64,000 nt of DNA from Mycoplasmataceae bacterium (GCA_031260145.1 JAIRKL010000028.1:1-64000); one strand, 5' to 3'. Positions 34,683 through 45,103 are shown, counted from the first letter of the stretch. The notes: generated by a model from the letters alone, not told the origin. Numbers and translations: made by a program.

Positions 34683-35534
34683 ATGAAAAAGTTTTGTATA
34701 ATTGTTGACACATCAACTAATATTAAACCAAATGAATTTGAAGATGTTTTTGTTGTTCCAATGATTATTACAAAGAATGATGGTAAGATTGTAAAAACTT
34801 TACAGGATCAAATTGACATTACTTCCAATGAACTTCTAAATAATATGATTAATGGTGAAGTATATAAAACAGCTTCACCAGTTATGGGCGAATGTTTATC
34901 TATTTTAGAAAAAACAACACAAATGTATAAAACCGTTTTTGTTATTTCTTTGCCAAAAACTATTAGTGGAACATTTAACCAATGAAAGTTATTAGCTTCA
35001 GAATTTGATAATGTCAAAGTTTTTGATTTTCCTATTGTTGGTGATGGATGCAAAGAAATTATCAAAGATATTTTTAATATGCAAGAAAAAACAATTGATG
35101 AAATTGAGACTTACATCAATGATTCTCATAAAAAAAATGCAATCGGTGTTATTTTAAATGAAACAAAATATCTTGTTCGTGGCGGAAGAATGTCAATGCT
35201 TAAATCAATGATAGTTTCACTACTTAAATTTAAACTTTTCATTTATTTAAATGAAAATGGACTTTCTTTATATGGAAAATCATATAAATTTTCTTCATTA
35301 TTATCTATTGTTAAAGATATGTTTACAGAAACAATCAGTGCTAATGATAAAAATGTTAAGGTAATTTATATATTTACTTCTGATGCTTCTGATATTAAAT
35401 TTAATAATGAAAAAATTGTTTCTGCTTTAGAGAAGATTTTTCCAAGTGCACAAATTAAATATAGTTTTTTACCTAGTGTTATTGCGGCACATGTTGGTCC
35501 TAATTATTGTGCGATTTCTGCAAAAGTAGCATAG
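34683..35534 (+). CDS. DegV-family fatty-acid-binding protein, copy 2
   Basis: Tandem duplicate of the preceding gene: same 283-residue length and long identical stretches such as [15 protein letters not shown] and [21 protein letters not shown] chose the ATG that aligns with the first copy; a TTG four codons upstream is closer to the TATAAT (34654-34659) and remains possible. Its TAG overlaps the GTG start of lepA by one base. Confidence 0.9.
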
Positions 35535-37312
35535 TGAATCAGAAGATACGTAACTTCTGCATAATTGCACATATCGATCATGGCAAATCAACATTAAGCG
35601 ATCGTATCATTGAACTTACAAATGGAATTGAAAAAAGAGAGATGAAGGAACAAATTCTTGATTCTTTAGAAATTGAAAGAGAACGAGGAATCACGATAAA
35701 ATTAAATGCTATCCAACTCCATTACAAAGATTTTTTTTTCAATCTTATTGATACACCGGGACACATTGATTTCTCTTATGAAGTTAACCGCAGCCTTGCA
35801 GCTTGCGAAGGTGCTTTGTTAATTGTTGATGCTACACAAGGAGTACAAGCACAAACGTTAAGTAATGTATTTATGGCACAAGAAAATAATCTTACCGTAA
35901 TTCCAATTATTAATAAGGTTGATTTGCCAAATTCTGATATTGAAAATACAAAAAAACAAATAACAGAATTATGTAAAATTGATGCCTCAAATGCTTTATG
36001 TATTAGTGCAAAAACTGGAAAAAATGTTGATTTGCTTCTAGAAGAAATTGTTCAAAAAATTCCTCCTCCTTGAGGGAAAGAAGAAAAACCCTTAAAATGC
36101 TTAATTTTCGATTCTTATTTCAATAAACACAAAGGTGTTATTTGCCTAGTTCGTATTTTTCAAGGAGTTATGAAATTAGGAATGAAAATTAAAATGTTGC
36201 ATACAAAAAATGAATATTATGTTTCAGAACTTGGTGTTCAAATATTGAAAAATATTAATAAAAACGAATTAGTTTGTGGTGAAGTTGGATGAGTATGCAT
36301 GAATATCAAAAAAGCAACAGATGTAAATATTGGAGACACAATTGTTCAAGCGAATGATAATACAACAACCCCCCTACCAGGATATAAAAAAATACTACCA
36401 ATGATTTTTAGTGGAATTTATCCTGTTGACAATGCTGATTTTAATTCATTAAAAGATGCAATGGAAAAGATTTCATTAACTGATGCCTCCTTAACTTATG
36501 AATTCGAAAGCAGTTTAGCATTAGGAAATGGGGTTAGATGTGGATTTTTAGGGTTATTGCATCTTGATGTAATTAAGGAACGCATATTCCGAGAATACAA
36601 CATTGATGTAATACTAACAATACCAAGTGTTAGATATAAAATATTTTTAACAAATGGTAAACAAATAGAAATCGATAATCCAAGTAAATATCCTGAAGTC
36701 ACAACTATTAAAGAAATTCAAGAACCATATGTTAAACTTATCATTGTAAGTCCAGAAGAATACATAGGAAAAATAATTGAGATTACAAAAGAATTATGTG
36801 GTCAATTTATTGAAATGAATTTAATTACTGGAAAAAGAATGGAGATAATTTTTCATATTCCATTGTCTGAAATTATTCAATCATATTTTGATAAAATTAA
36901 ATCAATAAGTAAAGGATATGCTACAATGGATTATGAAATTATTGAATATAAAAAATCAGAACTTGTAAAGGTTGATATTTTGCTTAATAAGGAAAAAATA
37001 GATGCCTTTAGTTTTATTACAAATCGTATCTTTGCACAAACTAAGGGAAGGGAAATTGTTGAAAAAATTAAGAAATTTGTTCCAAGACAACAGTTTGAAT
37101 GTCCCATACAAGCAGTAATAGGAGGAAAAATTATTGCTCGTGAAACTATTAAAGCCTTTAGAAAAGATGTTCTCGCTAAATGCTATGGCGGTGATGTAAC
37201 ACGACAAATGAAACTATTGCAAGCACAAAAAGCTGGAAAGAAAAAACTTAAAGCAATTGGAAAAGTTAATGTTTCTTCCGATGTGTTTATTAATATTTTA
37301 AAACAAAATTAA
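35534..37312 (+). CDS. lepA: Elongation factor 4 (LepA)
   Basis: LepA is a ribosomal back-translocase GTPase. The 592-residue product has [34 protein letters not shown] and NKVDLP, and the LepA-specific C-terminal half, including [18 protein letters not shown] at 35534 fits the family N-terminus; the frame is open further up but that lies within degV. One TGA Trp follows the G domain (PPPW) and another lies in domain II. Confidence 0.95.
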
Positions 37313-37362
37313 TAAGATGTTCTTAGCTAATAATAATCAATGTTTTAAATATTATTTAAATT

Positions 37363-39045
37363 CTAAACAAATTTTTCTGTAATTATTTTATCACCTTCAA
37401 CAATAATCTTTTTTAAATCTATCTTTTCGAGTTCTTTCTTAATATTTTCCTCTTCTTTTTTATCATTTAAACCTAATTTCTTTTGTTTTTCAATTAATTT
37501 TAGATACTTGTCATATTCTGAATTTTTAAAATTTTTAAAGATTATTGTAAATTCTGAATTATTTGAAATTTCAGCAATTTTTTTAAATTCTGTCTCTGTT
37601 GGAAGTTTTTGTGCAAAATAATCTATTGAAAGATCAATGTTCTTTGGCTGATCATTTTTATCGATTATTCTTACAATATCTAAACTATTCATTTTTCCAA
37701 ATGTATTTCTTACACCAATAATTCTTTCTTTCTTCTCTTTTGTTTTTCCAAAAACTTTTAAAACTATTCCTTCACCAGTGGTTATTTTCTTTTTAATTTT
37801 TTCAGATTTTAATAAGTTTTCAATAGTGTCATTAAATTCTCCTATTGTTTCAGTAATATAAAGTTTTACTCCTAATTTAATTGCTTTTTGTTGAACTGAC
37901 ATTGGCGGAGTTATTTGGTAGGTTAAAATTATTGATTTTTCGTCAAAAGCATTTTGGATGTCCGCTTCGCTAACAGAAGATAAAGAACTTTTGATAAGGT
38001 TAATATATTTAGCAGAATCAGTAATCTTTTCATTAAATGAAGTGAGTTTTGTTTGTAAATCATTTTTGATGTCACTATTTTTTAAATAAACACTTAGATT
38101 AATTTTTTCGCGTGTTCCAAAATCAATAATTTTTCTTTCATTAAGTTCTGAGATATATGAAATTAAAACACTTTGTATTGCATTTTTTTCTTCTTCAGTC
38201 TCAATTTTTTGAAAAAATACTGAACTTTCATAACCATCTTTTTGCCATTTCAAAAATAAACGGTATGGTTTTAAAGTATCAGTGGAAGAAACATTTTCAT
38301 TGGTTGAAAGATTGACTATTTTTTCAATTTGGGCAAAGTTATTATCTGTAATCAAAGAATCTTTTAAAAAGAAACTTCCTTTTCTCATAACGATATCACT
38401 ATATCTTGGTAAATGTTTATTTTTTTGATCATACATACTATTTATTTGTACAGCAAAATTATCAGGCAAAGATTCATAATTCTTTTCAGTTTTAGAAGTT
38501 TTAGAATTTGAAGAAATAACATCAATTAATTTTTCGACATTGTATCCATTTTTTCCAGAACCATAAATGAAAGTTACATAGTCAATATTTGCAACACCCT
38601 TTGTTGAATATTCATCACTAATAATATCGATGGAAAAAAGATCATCTTTAATTTTTTGAATATTTTCTTCATATCGATAAACATCATTTTCATCATCAAT
38701 GAATGAAATAAAAACAAGCATTTGTGATTTTGTTTTTTTAACTTCTTTGAAAACATTTAAAAATGAAGGTTTTATTCCTTCTCTAGCACTTATGACAAGA
38801 ACATAAAAATCACAAATATTTTCGCCAATCATTTTATTTCGTGAAATACTTATATCATCGTGTCCAGGAGTGTCAATGAATATGATTTTTTCGTTATTTT
38901 TTTCATAATAAAATACTGAATTTGATTGTGTAATTCCATTTGCTTCTTCATCACGTTTTTTTGATGAAAAAAGATAGTCCAAAAGAGTAGTTTTTCCATG
39001 ATTTACATGTCCAATAAAAGTGACTAGATTTGCACTGTTAATCAT
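37363..39045 (-). CDS. Divergent IF-2-like GTPase with altered G motifs
   Basis: The 560-residue protein follows the IF-2 layout without an N-terminal domain: G domain, then beta-barrel domains (LPRYSDIVMRKGSFFL; ADIQNAFDEKSIILTYQITPP). Key motifs have changed. G1 reads GHVNHGKTT (residues 12-20) where IF-2 has GHVDHGKTT. DTPGH is kept (58-62), but G4 NKxD is SFID (114-117), so the Asn and Lys that select guanine are lost. The mutated motifs argue for a diverged paralog or unusually relaxed IF-2. It is divergent from the Hsp70-like gene and shares a 13-bp palindromic promoter with it. Confidence 0.75.
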   Translation of the reverse strand: MINSANLVTFIGHVNHGKTTLLDYLFSSKKRDEEANGITQSNSVFYYEKNNEKIIFIDTPGHDDISISRNKMIGENICDFYVLVISAREGIKPSFLNVFKEVKKTKSQMLVFISFIDDENDVYRYEENIQKIKDDLFSIDIISDEYSTKGVANIDYVTFIYGSGKNGYNVEKLIDVISSNSKTSKTEKNYESLPDNFAVQINSMYDQKNKHLPRYSDIVMRKGSFFLKDSLITDNNFAQIEKIVNLSTNENVSSTDTLKPYRLFLKWQKDGYESSVFFQKIETEEEKNAIQSVLISYISELNERKIIDFGTREKINLSVYLKNSDIKNDLQTKLTSFNEKITDSAKYINLIKSSLSSVSEADIQNAFDEKSIILTYQITPPMSVQQKAIKLGVKLYITETIGEFNDTIENLLKSEKIKKKITTGEGIVLKVFGKTKEKKERIIGVRNTFGKMNSLDIVRIIDKNDQPKNIDLSIDYFAQKLPTETEFKKIAEISNNSEFTIIFKNFKNSEYDKYLKLIEKQKKLGLNDKKEEENIKKELEKIDLKKIIVEGDKIITEKFV

Positions 39046-39062
39046 ATAATTGAATTATATGC
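39042..39062. promoter_or_regulatory. Palindromic bidirectional promoter for the IF-2-like and Hsp70-like genes
   Basis: Only 13 bp (ATAATTGAATTAT) separate the two divergent start codons. The segment is a palindrome around one base and gives TATAAT on the plus strand (39045-39050) and on the minus strand (39059-39054). Each ends exactly 8 bases before its own ATG. Both -35 regions must lie inside the opposite gene. Confidence 0.85.
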
Positions 39063-40888
39063 TTATCAATGAGAAAATACTACTTGGAATTGACCTTGGA
39101 ACCAGTACAAGTTCATGCTGTTTTTTTGACCCTTATTCTAATAAACCGAAGATAATTCCTTTCACCAATAATGACAAAGAAGATTTTTTTTTTTATTCAA
39201 GAGCAACAATTAAAGGAAATAAAATTCTAATAAATCCTAAAAATAGTGAGTTATATACTGGTGATTTTGATGTAATATCAAATAAGAGTAATATCGATTC
39301 AAGAAAAGCAAGAACAAAATATGTTTTTAAGGATAAAAAAACAGAAGAAATAGTTAAATCTAAATTTTCTCCTTATGATATTCATGTTGAATTCTTAAAA
39401 TATATAAAAGAGAAATCGATTTCTTATATTTTTGATTATTTAAATCAATTTTTAGATGTTAGTAAAAATGAAATTGAAGAAATGTTCAATACTGTAGTGA
39501 TTGGCGTTCCACAAGACTGAGGAATTATGGGAAGGGATAATTTAACACTTGCTGCAAAAGATGCTGGATTTAAAAAAATACAATTGGTTGATGAACAAAT
39601 TTCCTCTATTCTATATTTTTATAATGAATTAGCTAATGATAAAAACGATGAGGAAAATGAAATATTAGTTTTTGATCTCGGTGGTGGAACATTGGATATT
39701 TCATATGTTAGCAAGAAAAAAAATAATTATGATGTTTTATTTTCAGATGGTGATGAACATTTTGGTGGTGATAATTTTGATTGAGAAATAATAAATCTAA
39801 TTGTTGATAAACTTAATATGAAACTTAAGAATGAGAATTTAAAACAAACATTTTTTATTGACAAAATTACTAAAAAATTAACTTTTAAAAAAGATGAGAA
39901 TTCTAACACTGATAGAATAGATAAATTTTTAATAATTCTTAAGGAACAAGTTAGAATTTTTAAAGAAAAAAATCTTAATTCTCAAGTTGAAAATTTTGAA
40001 TTTTATTTTAATCAAACAGAGTCTGGTATGAAAAGATTAGATGAAATATTTTTTGATGAGTGCAAAAGTATTTTTCCTTTCTCATCTATTTCTTTTTCTA
40101 AAGAAGAACTTAAAAAATATTTTGAACCTCTTTTTAATAAATTAGTTAAAGTCGGCAAAAAAATTTATGATCTAGTCGCTAATAATATTGAATTCAAATT
40201 TCAAAATATTCTTTTTGTTGGCGGTGCAACAAAATACAATTTGTTAAGAGAAATAATTATGGAAAAATTAATTATTGCTAATGAAATAACTGCTAATTCT
40301 TATAATCCTTCACTTGCAGTAGTTTATGGAACTGTTGTTACTGATCTTAAAAATATTATTACAAACGATTTATTAGGTTCAAGTTGATATATTGTTAATG
40401 AATATGAAAAAATAACCTCATATAAACCACAAATTTCACTTTTTGATTATGCTCTAAAAAAACCAGTTATTGTGGTTTTTGAAAGTAATGAAAAAATTTG
40501 AGATAAGAAAAACCATGATCCGATTAAAAACCATATCATCAATAGCAAACGTATTAAAATAGATATTACAAAAAAAATGGAAATATTACTATGTAAACTA
40601 GAAAAGTATGATCCTAAAAATAATATTATTTCTCCTAAAAACTATTTTTTAAATGGCGAATTGGTTTTCTTGCAAGAAAAAAAATATTTAAATTTATCAG
40701 AACAAAATTATTATAAAATTGATTTAACTCAACTTTTATGAAATAAATATAAATCAGAAGGGTGGACATTTATATATCTTGATTTTTATTTAACTGATGA
40801 TTTTGATAAAAAAATCCATTGCAAAATTATTTCTCCAGATGAAGCAAAAGAAAAAAATATTGATGAAATATTAAACTCTAAAAAATAA
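39059..40888 (+). CDS. Divergent Hsp70-like protein without a standard substrate-binding domain
   Basis: The 609-residue protein has an Hsp70 ATPase fold: LLGIDLGTSTSSC (phosphate 1, residues 8-20), VVIGVPQDWG, QLVDEQISSILYFYN, VFDLGGGTLDISYV (phosphate 2, about 205-217), FGGDNFDW and LFVGGATKYNLLREI (adenosine, about 386-400). The last 170 residues do not show the DnaK beta-sandwich or lid; they look beta-rich and unknown. TATAAT ends 8 bases before the ATG. Canonical DnaK should be elsewhere. Its neighbours are degenerate ArgRS- and PGK-like genes on the same strand. Confidence 0.8.
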
Positions 40889-40893
40889 TTAAA

Positions 40894-42234
40894 ATGAACT
40901 TTTACAATATTTATGATGAAATAAAATTTAGAATCAAACACATAATTGTTAAACAACAAAAAATGATTGATTATTTAAAAATTAATATCATTAATTTTGA
41001 TTTTGAAATTTTTGAAATAAATGATAATGATTCAATTTACAATTTTGAAATGAATTTTTTTAAAAAATTAGATTTAAACCAAGAAGGTATTTTATTTCAT
41101 ACTGATTCTTTTAAGAAGAAATGATTTAATAGACATTATTTTTCGGCATTTGAATTCTTAGAAGATGGCACTTTAAAAATTCGACTGGGAAATAAACTTA
41201 TTGCAAAACATATTTGTCTTTCAAAACCACTTAGCCAAAAAAACTTCTACAATATTTCCTTTTATTTCAATTCTTTAAATACACAATCATTAAACATCAA
41301 TGATTTATTCTCTTTGATTCGTATTAATTCAATATGTAAAATTCTTGATTCTGGTGATATATTTAATAATTTTGAAATTATCAATATGTCCAAAGTACCA
41401 AACATTATCTTAAAATCATTTTGTAAAGATTTCGAAGTTACGCCAGATATGTTTTTTAATGATACAATTATGGAAACTATGGAATATTTTTTGATTGTTG
41501 AAAAAAAACTAGAATCACATATTTTTACAGAAGGCACAAAAACTTATATCAAATATCATTCTGTTTCTGCAGAAAAAGATATTCTTATTAAAGAAGGAAA
41601 AAAATATACTAATTTTTTTGTTTTATTAACTAGACATTTTTGTATTTTAACAAGAAAATATACAAATCACATAATTTTTAACATTGATTTAACTCAACAA
41701 TATTTTGATATTTTTAAAAAAGCTTTAGAACTTCTCGGATTTGGAAATGTTGAAATTAAAAATATTTCTCTCGAAAATAAAAATCTAAATATTAGTTATA
41801 AGGAAATTTCTGATGATTTTTCTAAACAATCTCTTAAATATATTTTAAATTCGCTTGATGAAGAAAAATTTATTTTGCTCAATGAAAAAAATTATATTTC
41901 CAAATTTAGTATTGAAAAACTAAACTATATTTTTATATTTAATTCTTTAAAACAAGCACATGAAAAGATTGGCAATTTAGTTGTTGAAAAAATATATAAA
42001 AATGATTTACATTTTACAAAAGAAAATTATGAACTTTTATTATTGCTTTGTAAATATTCTTGAATCGAAACAAAAACTATTGAAAAACTTAGTACAGATT
42101 TTTTGTGTAAATATATGTATTTATTAGCGAAAAAAATATCAAATTTTTTAAAAAATACTAAAGAAAGTGACTACAATCTTTTATCCTTTGCGGTTGTAGT
42201 ATTAGAAAAAATTGCAAGTAAAATATTCTTATAG
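40894..42234 (+). CDS. Degenerate arginyl-tRNA-synthetase-like protein lacking HIGH and KMSKS
   Basis: The 446-residue protein reads as a worn-down class I ArgRS by pattern. ISFYFNSLNTQSLNINDLFS aligns with VEFSSPNIAKPLHVGHLRS, but HVGH has become NIND (134-137). KDILIKEGKKYTNFFVLLTR matches the strand before the active site, TQQYFDIFKKALELLGF matches the dimension after it, and the KMSK loop is gone. The last 70 residues (YELLLLLCKYSW to VVLEKIASKI) fit the DALR anticodon-binding helix bundle. It should not aminoacylate. It lies 5 bases after the Hsp70-like gene. The homology needs a profile search. Confidence 0.65.
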
Positions 42235-42256
42235 ATACCACTATAATTTATGTATT

Positions 42257-43414
42257 GTGAGTTTTTATAATAAGGTAAGTTACCTTGATGTTAATTTAAA
42301 AAACACAAAAGTAATACTAAGATTAGATTTTTCTAATTGCATTTTTAATGGAGAAATCTATGATGAATATAAGTTTTTTTCAAACATTGATTCAATAAAG
42401 GAAATATTAAAATCAAATCCACTTTTAGTTATTTTCTATTCAATAAATAATGATGATGACAATTCAGAACTAGCTAAAAAAATTGAGAAATTCATTAATT
42501 TACCAGTTGATGAAATATTTTCATTAAAAGAAATTAAGTTCAATTCGAAAAATATTTTATTATTTAATTGTATCTTTTTGCAAGAAGATTATCATAAAGA
42601 AAATGAAGAATTAAGTAAACAAATTGCTATGCTAATAGATTTATTTATTTTCGATTCTATCGCACTTGTTAATTTGAAGAATGTTTCTACATATGGAATT
42701 AGTAAATTTTGTCACAGCGTTATAGGTCCAATAGTTAAAAGAGAATTAGATAACATTAATCGGTTTATTTCAATGCAACAAGAAAAAATTTATATTTGTG
42801 GTCTTGAAAGAATGTTTAATAAACTTTCATATATTCAAAATATGTTCAATATCACAACAAATGTTTTTTTTGCCGATGGTTGTTCGTTAACTTTTTTAAA
42901 ATCATTAAATAAAAATATTGGAAAATCTTTTTTTGAAGAAGAAATAATTAAAGATATAGTTAAAATTCAAAATAATTTTTTTAAAAAAATTTTATTGCCT
43001 AAAGATTTTCATTCAATTGAAAAGTTTAATCAAAATGAATTGAAAAATATTGAAGTCGATACAAATAAAAATGATTCCATTTATATGCTTGATATTGGAG
43101 ATGAAACTCTTTTAAATATTAAAAAAAAGTGTTCTTCTTCAAAAGCAATTTTGCTTGAAGGTGTTTTGGGAATGATTGAATTACCTCTTTTTCAACAGCA
43201 AACAAATGACCTTCTTCAATTTTTAAAAACATTATCAAAAGATAAAGATATTTTTGTATTTTTATGTGGTAATACTCTAGTAAATTTCCTTAGACATAAC
43301 AAATTTAATTGCAATGACTTTTCTTATGTTAGCCATGCTGAAAAGAAAATTATTAATCTTTTTTTAAAAAAAGATATTCATTGTTTAACAATCATTGAAG
43401 ATAATATTTTGTAA
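42257..43414 (+). CDS. Degenerate phosphoglycerate-kinase-like protein (pseudoenzyme)
   Basis: The 385-residue protein follows PGK along its length: VILRLDFSNCIFNGEIYDE (PGK: CRVDFNVPMKDG), FNCIFLQEDYHKENEELSKQ (ENVRFYPGEEKNDPELA), GPIVKREL (GFLMEKEL), LTFLKSLNKNIGKSFFEEE, and LLEGVLGMIELPLFQQQT (WNGPMGVFE). Catalytic parts are gone: HLGRP reads YSINN, GGAK reads CGLE (about 181), the glycine-rich GGG hinge reads ADGC and GGGDS reads LCGNT. GTG at 42257 fits both the alignment and a TATAAT (42242-42247) ending 9 bases before it; a TTG at 42212 is an alternative. Confidence 0.75.
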   Translation: MSFYNKVSYLDVNLKNTKVILRLDFSNCIFNGEIYDEYKFFSNIDSIKEILKSNPLLVIFYSINNDDDNSELAKKIEKFINLPVDEIFSLKEIKFNSKNILLFNCIFLQEDYHKENEELSKQIAMLIDLFIFDSIALVNLKNVSTYGISKFCHSVIGPIVKRELDNINRFISMQQEKIYICGLERMFNKLSYIQNMFNITTNVFFADGCSLTFLKSLNKNIGKSFFEEEIIKDIVKIQNNFFKKILLPKDFHSIEKFNQNELKNIEVDTNKNDSIYMLDIGDETLLNIKKKCSSSKAILLEGVLGMIELPLFQQQTNDLLQFLKTLSKDKDIFVFLCGNTLVNFLRHNKFNCNDFSYVSHAEKKIINLFLKKDIHCLTIIEDNIL

Positions 43415-43432
43415 ATAAAAAATAAAAACTAA

Positions 43433-43732
43433 TTAATTAAGTTTAGAAAGTTCATTAGAAATATATTCTTCATCACGAAAACCTTTAAAGGATGAAACTA
43501 ATTTTTGTTCATTGTATATAAAAATCGCAGGAATAGAAGAAATATTAAAAAAATGAGCAATTTCAGCGTCATCATCAACATTAATTTTTATAAAACTCAC
43601 ATTTGGATATTTCTTTTCAATATTTTGTAGAATATTTTTTAACATTTTACAAGGTCCACATCAAGGTGCATAAAAATCTACTAATACAGTTTTATTTTTG
43701 CTTATTATTTGTTCAATAATTTCCTTAGTCAT
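43433..43732 (-). CDS. trxA: Thioredoxin
   Basis: The 99-residue protein has VDFYAPWCGPCKMLKNIL with the CGPC redox site, where the Trp is TGA-coded, and the cis-proline motif ISSIPAIFIYNEQK. Reduced thioredoxin serves disulfide repair and ribonucleotide reduction. A minus-strand TATAAT ends 7 bases before the ATG. It is divergent from tig with 21 bp between start codons. Confidence 0.96.
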
Positions 43733-43753
43733 TGTAAATATTATAATTTTATT
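43733..43753. promoter_or_regulatory. Overlapping divergent promoters of trxA and tig
   Basis: The 21 bp between the two start codons contain ATTATAAT. It reads as TATAAT on the minus strand (43745-43740) and on the plus strand (43742-43747), sharing four bases. They end 7 and 6 bases before the respective ATGs, so both mRNAs should be leaderless and polymerase can bind only one way at a time. Confidence 0.85.
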
Positions 43754-45067
43754 ATGTCATATAAAATACTAGAAGATAAGGTAGAAAATAAAACAAGAAA
43801 CTTAACTCTAGAAATTGAAAAAGAAGAGTGGAAAAAAGAATATAAATCATCTTTAAAAAAAATTTCCAAAGATGTTAAGCTTCCAGGATTTCGTCCAGGA
43901 AAAGTTCCTTTGGATGTCATTAAAAAACAAATTGGAGAAGAAAAAATCTATTCTGACACCATCAATTTAGTTTACCAAAATTTATATACTAATATTACTA
44001 AATATATAGGAGAATTAGAACCAAAAACATTAGATGAACCCTTTAATTTCTTTTTTAAAAATGTTAATGAGGAAAGTGCGACTGTTGTTTTTCAATACAA
44101 CCTTTTTCCAATCCTAACAATAAAGGATTATAAAAAATTTAATATTCAAAAATTTAGTAATACGGTTTCAAATGTAGAAATCGAAAGTGAATTTAACAAT
44201 TACATTAAAAAAGATATCATGCTTATTCCAAATGAAGATGATAATGCAAAAGTTAAAGAAGGCGAGAATGTTAATATAAACTTCAAAGGAACCATCAATA
44301 ATGTTGCTTTTAAAGGTGGAACTGCTGAGAATTATGACTTAATAATAGGTAGTCATTCCTTTATACCTGGATTTGAAGAACAAATTATTGGAATGAAAAA
44401 AGGTGAAGCTAAAATTATCGATGTCACTTTTCCTTCAAATTACCAATCTAGTGATTTAGCAGGGAAAAAAGTGCAATTTGAAATTAAATTAAATTCAATA
44501 GCTTCTATTGAAAAACCAGAATTAGATAAAGAATATTTTTCTAAATTTAAACTCCCAAATGTTGAAAATGAGAAAGATTTTAAAAAATATATTAAGGAAC
44601 AAATCTTTGATTACAAAAATTATCATAATTTAAACGAGTTTGAAAAACAATTTGTTCAACAACTTGTTGAAAATTGTGATATTGATTATTATCCTGATCT
44701 TTTGATTTTCCGAGAAATTAAAAGGATAGAACCAGAACTGCAAAATATTGCTAATGAAAAGAAAATCTCCTTAAAAGAATACTTAGACTCAATTGGTTAC
44801 ACAACAGCAGAACTTTATAAAGAAGGATTAACGTTAACTGCTCAAAGAAACATCAAAATCTTTTTAGGGTTACAAAAAATCGGAATTGAATTAGATATTA
44901 TTGTTACTGAAGATGAAATTAATGATTATTTTGAAAAAGCTGCAAAATTGTACAATTTGCCATTTGAAGATATTAAAGAAAAATTCAAATCACGAATTCC
45001 TGAAATTGAACTTTTTTTATATAAAAGAAAAATTTTTACTACTTTAATGGAAAAATATTATTTATAA
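43754..45067 (+). CDS. tig: Trigger factor (ribosome-associated chaperone and peptidyl-prolyl isomerase)
   Basis: The 437-residue product has the ribosome-binding signature VKLPGFRPGKVP (G-F-R-x-G-x-x-P), an FKBP-type domain (GENVNINFKGTINNVAFKGG, FIPGFEEQIIGMKKGE) and the helical C-terminal chaperone domain with VTEDEINDYFEKAAK. I chose the ATG 6 bases after TATAAT; the frame is open further upstream but that region is promoter. Confidence 0.96.
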   Translation: MSYKILEDKVENKTRNLTLEIEKEEWKKEYKSSLKKISKDVKLPGFRPGKVPLDVIKKQIGEEKIYSDTINLVYQNLYTNITKYIGELEPKTLDEPFNFFFKNVNEESATVVFQYNLFPILTIKDYKKFNIQKFSNTVSNVEIESEFNNYIKKDIMLIPNEDDNAKVKEGENVNINFKGTINNVAFKGGTAENYDLIIGSHSFIPGFEEQIIGMKKGEAKIIDVTFPSNYQSSDLAGKKVQFEIKLNSIASIEKPELDKEYFSKFKLPNVENEKDFKKYIKEQIFDYKNYHNLNEFEKQFVQQLVENCDIDYYPDLLIFREIKRIEPELQNIANEKKISLKEYLDSIGYTTAELYKEGLTLTAQRNIKIFLGLQKIGIELDIIVTEDEINDYFEKAAKLYNLPFEDIKEKFKSRIPEIELFLYKRKIFTTLMEKYYL

Positions 45068-45103
45068 TTTTGTCATTACCTTATATATAATATAACCATA
45101 TTT

